Of a DNA stretch of 64,000 nucleotides, positions 57,857 through 64,000 are shown one piece after another; within the stretch, counting starts at the first letter, position 1, and every line of letters starts with the position of its first letter. Made by a program: the position numbers and the translations under genes. The notes beneath the pieces are model-generated. The model was not told the origin of the DNA. It worked only from the letters and a program-made list of their open reading frames with translations, and did no database searches. Location of the stretch: NCBI GenBank assembly GCA_013297725.1, contig JAAFIB010000001.1, positions 1 to 64,000 on the forward strand. The letters run 5' to 3'. This stretch comes from Sphingomonadales bacterium. Lineage in GTDB: Bacteria; Pseudomonadota; Alphaproteobacteria; Sphingomonadales; Sphingomonadaceae.

Positions 57857-59984
57857 TACGGATAATCCGGGTAAAGGAGCGGAGCAGGCTGCCGAACAGG
57901 CTGGTTCCAGGAGCCTCGATAATCAGGCTGCCCGAGATCGGCTGGATAAGGGCAGTGCGTTTGCGGGTATCAATGGGGGCAAGGAACCGGATGCGGTAAT
58001 AGGCTTCGCGCGGCTTCAAATGCTTTCCTGCATCCTCGGTCACAGCAATCGGCCCGCCATTGGTCGATGCAAGCATCGGCTGATCCAAAAATTGCAGTGC
58101 GGCGGCGGCCTGTTCCACCAGCTTTGCCGGCCGCGATGGTTGCGCCAAATCATCAGGCACAAAGCGGCCCTGCGCGCCTTCTTGAACGCGCCAGTTATCA
58201 TCCTCTTGCACATAGGCTTGAATGTCATAGCGGCCAGGGGTCACGATGCGGGCGACAGTTTCCGATCCGCCAAGCCAGCGCCCCGAATGCATATCGGGCA
58301 TGATATCGCTGACGACACCGTCAACAGGTGCGCGCAGCACCAGTCGTTGTCGGCGCCTGTCCGCTCCTTGGGACGCGGCGCGTTCGGTTGCAAGTTCGCG
58401 TTCCAGCACGGCCAGATTGGCAAGATCTTTTGCATCCGCCGGGGCGCGGGCAAGCTGTTCTTCTAGCTGGGCGATGCGCACGCCTCTCTGGCTGCGATAT
58501 GCCTCGACCTCTGGTGCGCTAAGTTCGGCGATGATTGTGCCGGCTTTAACGGCCTGTCCATTACGGACCAGAATGCGTTCGATGCGTGCAGGGTCGCCAG
58601 AAACTATGCCAGCCGCGTCTATTGGCGCGAGTATCGCAGGTGCAGTAATATGGCGGTCTAATGGCAAGCAGCCCAGAATGAAAAGCCCGCCCAATATCCA
58701 CGGCCATAACCGCCCGCGCCGCGTTGCGAAAATAGCGTCTTTGCGTGCATACCATTCTTTAAATTCCATCCAAAACGGTCGTGCGACAAATACCGCCATT
58801 TCGACAAAGAACAGGATGACACCCAGCAGTTTGAAAAACATATAATAAACCAGCAACGCAATGCCGATGAAAAGCATCAGCCGGTACGCCCATGTCATCC
58901 ACGCATAAATGATCAGCCCGCGTCGCAGCCGATGCGGCACATCCTCTGGTGCTTCCTCGCCCAGATCAAACAGCAACTCGCGCATTTTCCAGCGGCCAAG
59001 GGCAAAGGAGCGAGGTTGCAAATTGGCAACACCCAACAGATCGCCCAGCACATAATAGCCGTCAAACCGCATGAACGGGTTCAGGTTGACCGCAAGGCTC
59101 ATGATCCAGCTGGACGTCGCCAGCACAAAGAAGATGCTACGCAGCGACCCTTCAGGAAGCATCACCCACAACAGCGTCGAAATCGTCGCAACCATCAATT
59201 CGGCAGAGACACCTGCGCAGTCTATCGCCAGCCTTTGTTTGCGCGAACGCAGCTGCCACGCGGCGGTCGTATCGGTATAGAGAACGGGGAACATCACCAG
59301 AAAGCTGACACCCATAGTGGGCACGCGGCAGCCATAACGCGTAGCGGTATAAGCATGGCCTAGCTCATGGATCACCTTCACCGCCGACAGGCCAATGGCA
59401 TAGGCAAATAGCCCCTGCCAGCTGAAGAAGTATAGGAACGACGCCATAAAGGCATCCCACTGGCGGGATACTAGAAACAACCCGAGAAATGCGAGCGCCA
59501 TAAAACCCCATAGCACTTTAACTGACCAGATCGGTGCGACGCGGTCGATTGTGCGTTCAAGGAAACGGGCAGGGCGAACAAGGGGCAGGCGAAAGAATAG
59601 GTAGTTGTCGACCATCCATTTCCACCAGGCTTTTTTCTGTGCCGATTTCTGCTGTGTAAATGTCGCGACGCTGTCGCCCAGCTGATTGACGGTTAGCTGA
59701 TTGGTCAGGGAAAATTCAACAACGCGCGATACCGTTGCATCCGCCTCTTCGCCTTCGATGCCTTCTGCCTTTAAATCTTCGGCTACACCATCAAAGGAAC
59801 CTGCAGCCCAGCGGGAGAAGATGCGGAACTCAATCCGTCCCAGCTGAAAAAACATATGCCGCACAGGATCGAACAGCGTCCAGCTAGGTGCACCATTAAC
59901 TTGCGGTGCGCCGGGTTCGATCCGTAGCTCCTGCCGCAAATCGGGGATCCGCATCGCCTGCGGTTCTATGGCGATGCCGGTCAT
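57834..59984 (-). CDS. M50 peptidase-HlyD fusion membrane protein
   Basis: This 716-residue protein joins a site-2-protease-like membrane part to a HlyD-type adaptor. KVIHELGHAYTATRYG has the zinc HEXXH motif within a helix, and NLNPFMRFDGYYVLGD supplies the second M50 motif. At least six membrane helices are visible. The C-terminal 250 residues are a biotinyl-lipoyl/HlyD unit with coiled coil (GQAVKAGTIIAELSAPEVEAYRSQRG). I use ATG 59984, coupled to the adaptor gene upstream by ATGA. It probably forms part of an export complex; no ABC ATPase is seen nearby. Confidence 0.85.
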   Translation of the reverse strand: MTGIAIEPQAMRIPDLRQELRIEPGAPQVNGAPSWTLFDPVRHMFFQLGRIEFRIFSRWAAGSFDGVAEDLKAEGIEGEEADATVSRVVEFSLTNQLTVNQLGDSVATFTQQKSAQKKAWWKWMVDNYLFFRLPLVRPARFLERTIDRVAPIWSVKVLWGFMALAFLGLFLVSRQWDAFMASFLYFFSWQGLFAYAIGLSAVKVIHELGHAYTATRYGCRVPTMGVSFLVMFPVLYTDTTAAWQLRSRKQRLAIDCAGVSAELMVATISTLLWVMLPEGSLRSIFFVLATSSWIMSLAVNLNPFMRFDGYYVLGDLLGVANLQPRSFALGRWKMRELLFDLGEEAPEDVPHRLRRGLIIYAWMTWAYRLMLFIGIALLVYYMFFKLLGVILFFVEMAVFVARPFWMEFKEWYARKDAIFATRRGRLWPWILGGLFILGCLPLDRHITAPAILAPIDAAGIVSGDPARIERILVRNGQAVKAGTIIAELSAPEVEAYRSQRGVRIAQLEEQLARAPADAKDLANLAVLERELATERAASQGADRRRQRLVLRAPVDGVVSDIMPDMHSGRWLGGSETVARIVTPGRYDIQAYVQEDDNWRVQEGAQGRFVPDDLAQPSRPAKLVEQAAAALQFLDQPMLASTNGGPIAVTEDAGKHLKPREAYYRIRFLAPIDTRKRTALIQPISGSLIIEAPGTSLFGSLLRSFTRIIRSESSLTS

Positions 59985-61342
59985 ATCCCGAAGAATTGCC
60001 GGGCGCTGGCAATCGGACGTTTCAACAAGGAATAGGCAAAAGGAACCCATTCGCCATAAAGCTTCGCTGTCCCTCTGGAGCCAATGCGCGGAGTATTACC
60101 ATCGGGTTTTGCGGTAACGGCAAAGGCCAAGATACCATCGGCGGTCGGGCGCGCCTGATAGCTTGCCTGTTCAATCCGGCCATTCAGGGCCCAAAGCGGC
60201 TGCGCATCCAGCCAGACCTTTACCGGCGCACCAGGCTCCAACCGCATCTGTTCTTTGGTGGGTAGATCAATCCGGTAAGCAATGGCTTTGGGATCGGCGA
60301 TTTGCAGGATGGGATCGCCGGTATTCACCGCTCGTCCCTCCCAATCGCGCCGGTCGCTGTAAATCGCCATACCGGCACGGGGTGCTGTGATTTGTGATTT
60401 GCCCATCAGGTCGCGGGCATAAGCATAGTCGGATTGAGCAAGCTTATATTCGGCATTCAACGCGGCGATATCGCGCGCCTGTTCCGCATCGGCAAAGGAC
60501 GCACTGGTCGCACGCTCTACCTTTGCCTTGGCAATGGCAAGCTTTTCGGTCGCCTGCTGCATCTCATTACGGACCTTTATGTCTTCAAAGGTCAATACCG
60601 GCTGCCCCGCCTTTACCATCGCATTTGGCGGCACATCGACGCGCGCGATGACCCCGGCATAGGGCGCAGACACAATAAAGGGCCGCGCCGCCACGACCTC
60701 GACCGGGGCCAACGCGGTCATGCGAACCGGGAACAGGGCCGCGATGATCAATGCCGCAATGGCCAAGCGGCGTTTTGTTTTGGTCAGCTTCGGCAGCTTG
60801 CGGACTGGCTTGTCCCCTGTCAGCGCAAGCCAGCTATGTCCCGCAGTTTCCGATATGCGTTGAACACGAATGCAGTCCGCATCGCGCCACGGCGCTGACC
60901 TTGCAAGCAGCAACCCTGCAAAGATATGGCCGCTGCGGTTTGTGATCGGCTGCCAATACCAATGGTGAAATGGATAGTCGGATATGGCGGCATCGTCTGA
61001 CCAGTCACCGGCGTCTAGTTGAACTGCCAACGGGTCATCTTTGCGGCCAGTGGCTCCGGCTTCGATGGCCTGAATCAGTGGCGCGTTGCGATCAATCAGG
61101 GCAATGCTGGATGCGCCGATGACCCGAAAGCCGTCCTTAACCATCGCTTCGCGCAGGACGAACATCTGATCATATTGAACGATCCGGCGGCTTTCGTTGG
61201 TGATGAAGTATAACAGCTCATCAACGCTAGCCTGACGACGGACATCGCCCTCAAACTGCAACAAAGCCGCCAGACTGGATGGATCAGGTTGTTCAACCCT
61301 TACCAAAGGCACTGGTGCCACAGGATCAGGAAGGCTTGCCAT
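59981..61342 (-). CDS. HlyD-family adaptor with N-terminal GAF-like domain
   Basis: This 453-residue protein has a GAF-like domain at about residues 30-170 (ASVDELLYFITNESRRIVQYDQMFVL), one membrane helix (RRLAIAALIIAALFPVRM), and a periplasmic HlyD region: lipoyl half (SAPYAGVIARVDVPPNAMVKAGQPVLTFED), coiled coil, second half (SQITAPRAGMAIYSDRRDWEGRAVNTGDPILQI) and beta-barrel. A cytosolic GAF fused to an adaptor suggests signal-dependent export. I use ATG 61342, which overlaps the previous gene by 17 bases. Confidence 0.82.
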   Translation of the reverse strand: MASLPDPVAPVPLVRVEQPDPSSLAALLQFEGDVRRQASVDELLYFITNESRRIVQYDQMFVLREAMVKDGFRVIGASSIALIDRNAPLIQAIEAGATGRKDDPLAVQLDAGDWSDDAAISDYPFHHWYWQPITNRSGHIFAGLLLARSAPWRDADCIRVQRISETAGHSWLALTGDKPVRKLPKLTKTKRRLAIAALIIAALFPVRMTALAPVEVVAARPFIVSAPYAGVIARVDVPPNAMVKAGQPVLTFEDIKVRNEMQQATEKLAIAKAKVERATSASFADAEQARDIAALNAEYKLAQSDYAYARDLMGKSQITAPRAGMAIYSDRRDWEGRAVNTGDPILQIADPKAIAYRIDLPTKEQMRLEPGAPVKVWLDAQPLWALNGRIEQASYQARPTADGILAFAVTAKPDGNTPRIGSRGTAKLYGEWVPFAYSLLKRPIASARQFFGI

Positions 61343-62276
61343 CCACCTTCTCTTCCGCAGGGGCTGTTGCCGCATCAACTGGCGCTGGTGCAGCCCCGCC
61401 ATTGGCGCGCGGATCATCAAAGCTTGCTGTGCCGCTCATCCCGGCAAGCACCAATCCGTTGCGTTCGGTAACAATGCCGGTCACTCGGATCGTCTTGCTG
61501 ACTGGATCAACCGATGCACCAAAGCGTTTTACCCGGCCGCGAATGACGTTGCCAGTTTCGTCAATTTTGAACGAGAACGTTGCGCCGGGTTTTAGCCAGT
61601 TCAGCCAGTTGCTGGGAACGATCAGTTCCATTTCAACATCACGACCACTTTGGATTTTTAGCAATGGCTGGCCACTGGCGGCAATTTCCTTTGCCCGGGC
61701 CAGTTGCTCAACCACTTTCCCGGCGAACGGTGCATGGACCGCACAGTCAGATAGCTGCGCTGCAACAGCATTGGCCTCTGCATCGGCTTTGCCCAAATTG
61801 GCCTTGCTAACGGCAACCTCGTTCTTCCCGACCGCTTCGTAAAGGTCGAGTTCGACATTGGTGTCATAGGTTTTTTTATACGCCGCCGTTGCGGCTTGCG
61901 CGGCGCGCAGTTCAGCCTGAATTTGTGAGCAATCAAAGCGCGCCAATAACGCACCAGCCGGAAAGCTCTGGCCCTCGCCATATGGCATGGCTGTTATCCG
62001 CGCCGTCATCTTTGATGCAATTGTAGACTCACTGACCGGATTGATTATTCCGCGCACGATTGTTTCTTCGGGCAATTCTTTTGCTGCGGGAGCTTCAATC
62101 GAGGCCGCAGCAACAGCAGCTTTGGCCTTTTCTTCGGGCCAGGTAACATCCTGTCCCTGACTACCAAACCAGATGCCAGCGCCGCCTGCGCATAATGCTA
62201 TTGCACCAACGATCGTCCATTTCTGAACGTCGGATAGTGCCTTTTTGGGCGCTTCGTCATTGCCTTCAACGTCCAT
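61326..62276 (-). CDS. HlyD/RND-type periplasmic adaptor
   Basis: This 316-residue membrane-fusion protein has an N-terminal membrane helix (WTIVGAIALCAGGAGIWFG), a lipoyl-type domain (KMTARITAMPYGEGQSFPAGALLARFDCSQIQ), an alpha-hairpin and its return (CAVHAPFAGKVVEQLARAKEIAASGQPLLKI), then a beta-barrel. It links inner-membrane components to the TolC-like channel encoded 10 bases upstream. The C-terminus is Pro/Ala-rich. Confidence 0.87.
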   Translation of the reverse strand: MDVEGNDEAPKKALSDVQKWTIVGAIALCAGGAGIWFGSQGQDVTWPEEKAKAAVAAASIEAPAAKELPEETIVRGIINPVSESTIASKMTARITAMPYGEGQSFPAGALLARFDCSQIQAELRAAQAATAAYKKTYDTNVELDLYEAVGKNEVAVSKANLGKADAEANAVAAQLSDCAVHAPFAGKVVEQLARAKEIAASGQPLLKIQSGRDVEMELIVPSNWLNWLKPGATFSFKIDETGNVIRGRVKRFGASVDPVSKTIRVTGIVTERNGLVLAGMSGTASFDDPRANGGAAPAPVDAATAPAEEKVDGKPS

Positions 62277-62286
62277 CTGTAGCCCT

Positions 62287-63777
62287 TTAATTTGGCTTCA
62301 TCGCCATTTCGCGATCATTCCATAATTTGGCAAGCGATCCGCGAAGCGTAGTTACATCTTCTTTGCCGGTAATGTCCGGTCCGAAATCGTCAATCCCCAT
62401 CGAGCCAAATAAATTGGCATAGGCATTTTGCGCCTCGGCATAGGCAATGTCATATTTCACTTCGGACACAAGCGTGTTCATTTCTTCGCGCAGCAAAGTC
62501 TGCTGGCTCATCGCGCCAGCCTTATGCCCGGCACGAATTTGCGCCATGATCTTGTCTTGAACACGCATCTGGTGATTGGCCGTACCCAGCTCTTCGCTTA
62601 GATGCCCAAATCGGGCGCGGGCGACATGCACCTGCGTAATCACCGCCATTGTCAGTGCCAGTTCGCGCTGTTGCAACAGATCATCCTGCGCCTTCACAGC
62701 CTTTTTCTGCGCTGGATAGCGGAACAGGTTTAGCACATTCCAGCTCGCCCGTGCACCCCATTGGAACCAGTCATTATTATACAGGAAGTCGTTACTATCA
62801 ACATTGACGCCAAGAATGCCGCGGAAACTTGGCAGAGCGCTCAGCAATGCCGCATCCAGTTCCTTTGCATTGATCCGCTGGCGATAGCTGACCTCGCGCA
62901 ATTCAGACCGGTTTTGCAACGCGGTCATCATCATGTCTTCGCCGGTATATTTCACATCCGGCATGGCAATGCCGCGATTGGGCAAAACCAGCGAAAACTC
63001 TGTGCCGGGTTTCAGGTTCATCAACGCCGCCAGCTGCGCCTTGGCAATCACCAGCTCGCGTTGCAGACGGCGAACTTCGCCCTGAATTTCGATCAGTTCG
63101 CGTTGATAGGTAAGCGCCGTCAAAGGCGCTGATAAACGGCGTTCGGCCAAACGCTCTGAATTCTCCAAAGTAGTGCTTACTGAATCTTCGAGCTGTTGCA
63201 GTTTTGTCAATAACCGCTCTGCGCTGACGGCGCGCCAGTAAGAACTGCGGACATCCTCTATAATCCGGTTGGCAACTTTGCGCCGCCGTTCTTGCGAGAT
63301 CAGGACTTCGTCCGCCTTTTGTTTGGCCCGCACATAAGATAGCCCGAAATCCAGTACATCCCAGCTGAGCGTCAGGTCAGCGGTGTAGAGGTTCTTTTCC
63401 GACGATGTTGAGGGCTCCAACGATTGCCGGCGCGTGATTAACGACAGCGAGCTTGCACCCGAAAAGTTATTGCGTCCTGCATAGCCAGCGCTCGCCACTA
63501 TTTGCGGCAGCATGTCATAGCGAGAAAGGTCGAGCTCGCGCGTTTTCAGCGCCTCGTCCATCAGCTCGACTTTGTAATCCAGATTATATTTCAGCGCTCT
63601 GGCCATCGCTTCGTATAAATCGATAGGTGCGCTGACGGGTTCTTGGTCAGCATCGACACGCTGAAAATTCCGGTCTGCCGTTGTTTGCAGATCTGACGGG
63701 GTCAGCGGTTCGGGCGTCACATTACAGCCAGCCAATAAAGCCGCCATTGAAATGCTGAGGATCAGTTTCGTGTTCAT
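62287..63777 (-). CDS. TolC-like outer-membrane efflux lipoprotein
   Basis: This 496-residue outer-membrane factor has a lipoprotein signal (ILSISMAALLAGCNVTPEP, lipobox LAGC). It is dominated by long helices in two repeats (DLYEAMARALKYNLDYKVELMDEALKTRELDLSRYDMLPQIVASAGY; LWSWDVLDFGLSY-like TLSWDVLDFGLSYVRAKQKADE and RASWNVLNLFRYPAQKKAVKAQ). It should form the exit duct for the adaptors encoded downstream. Substrate unknown. Confidence 0.9.
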   Translation of the reverse strand: MNTKLILSISMAALLAGCNVTPEPLTPSDLQTTADRNFQRVDADQEPVSAPIDLYEAMARALKYNLDYKVELMDEALKTRELDLSRYDMLPQIVASAGYAGRNNFSGASSLSLITRRQSLEPSTSSEKNLYTADLTLSWDVLDFGLSYVRAKQKADEVLISQERRRKVANRIIEDVRSSYWRAVSAERLLTKLQQLEDSVSTTLENSERLAERRLSAPLTALTYQRELIEIQGEVRRLQRELVIAKAQLAALMNLKPGTEFSLVLPNRGIAMPDVKYTGEDMMMTALQNRSELREVSYRQRINAKELDAALLSALPSFRGILGVNVDSNDFLYNNDWFQWGARASWNVLNLFRYPAQKKAVKAQDDLLQQRELALTMAVITQVHVARARFGHLSEELGTANHQMRVQDKIMAQIRAGHKAGAMSQQTLLREEMNTLVSEVKYDIAYAEAQNAYANLFGSMGIDDFGPDITGKEDVTTLRGSLAKLWNDREMAMKPN

Positions 63778-63789
63778 AGTCTCTTCCTC

Positions 63790-64000
63790 TTAGGCTTTGC
63801 TTGTAAAGGCCGCGGCCAAACGTGCGGCTTCGTTAGTTGCAGCAGCGGAGGCCGCTGCCAATTTCTGCGATAGTGGTTCAGCGGCAGAGATTTTCTTATC
63901 CGCCAGCTTCTCGTCCAATTGAATCTCGCCCGTTGCCCCCTGCACAACAACCGGGATTTCAATCACTTGCCCATCGGCGCGTATGGCGCGAACGATCAGG
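63790..64000 (-). CDS. C-terminal end of an unidentified protein, partial
   Basis: An open frame enters from the right edge and ends with TAA at 63790, 13 bases before the TolC-like start. The last 70 residues include DGQVIEIPVVVQGATGEIQL and an Ala-rich helical end (KLAAASAAATNEAARLAAAF). I recognise no family. The position just ahead of the export genes makes it a candidate substrate or partner. The ORF-track entry 63774-63962 is a shadow in another frame. Confidence 0.6.
   Translation of the reverse strand, partial: LIVRAIRADGQVIEIPVVVQGATGEIQLDEKLADKKISAAEPLSQKLAAASAAATNEAARLAAAFTSKA

Noticed and set aside
63774-63962. 62-residue minus-strand ORF at the right edge
   Set aside because: It overlaps the end of another frame, open from the edge to TAA at 63790, with more protein-like composition. 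The ORF is Arg/Pro/Leu-rich, as shadows usually are.

Overview
The window is a chromosomal segment of an alphaproteobacterium, most likely a sphingomonad (Sphingopyxis/Sphingorhabdus-like). The reasons are the gene content (UPF0262, ABA4-like protein, SleB, split YdbS/YdbT-type PH proteins), a GTTC-N7-GTTC SOS box, and intergenic inverted repeats of a kind common in sphingomonads. The first 12 bases are an Illumina adapter remnant, so position 1 is a contig edge.

Bases 13-20700 are ordinary core genome: a truncated DUF885 protein, a PhoD-like phosphatase, two PH-domain membrane proteins, nitronate monooxygenase, a VapBC pair, lysC, ubiG, dnaB, UPF0262, a GH25-like protein, cdd, PhzF, a cation diffusion facilitator, pdxH, an ABA4-like protein, a DnaJ-like chaperone, YihY, then a fabI-to-aroC operon, DUF1905 and a secreted cyclophilin.

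A tRNA-Ser(GGA) at 20744-20833 is the attachment site of a 35.8-kb integrative element (20817-56586). The element is bounded by a 17-bp direct repeat of the tRNA 3' end. It carries a P4-type tyrosine integrase at the left end, and paired TTATGGCT-type repeats with 12-bp periodicity at both ends. The original tRNA terminator now lies beyond the right end. Left part: small cargo genes, an AlpA-like excisionase missing from the ORF track, a candidate HUH replication or nicking protein, and a SIR2-HerA anti-phage pair. Middle: a serine recombinase with a three-subsite res-like region, then two copies of an unusual four-gene RHS cassette on either side of a nine-gene VirB-type secretion operon. Right part: an SOS-linked Y-family polymerase and SRAP protein.

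Each RHS cassette has the same order: a small secreted YD-motif protein, a ~610-624-residue secreted RHS-like protein ending at the same motif, a second separately secreted RHS core protein with a variable C-terminal domain, and a small AT-rich lipoprotein in the immunity position. One variable domain carries an HEGIH zinc-protease-like motif; the other is unrecognised. The lipoprotein 'immunity' genes imply that the toxins act in the cell envelope. The VirB operon (B2, B3, B4, B6, B8, B9, B10, B11 and a second B2-like pilin) has no VirD4, VirB1, VirB5 or VirB7 in the window. This raises the possibility that it serves the RHS proteins or another protein substrate and not only DNA transfer. A recombinase remnant before cassette 2 and an RHS fragment after it point to cassette duplication and toxin-tip exchange.

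After the island (56588-64000) the core resumes with a SleB cell-wall hydrolase and an export locus: an M50-HlyD fusion, two more HlyD-type adaptors, a TolC-like lipoprotein and the end of an unidentified upstream protein.
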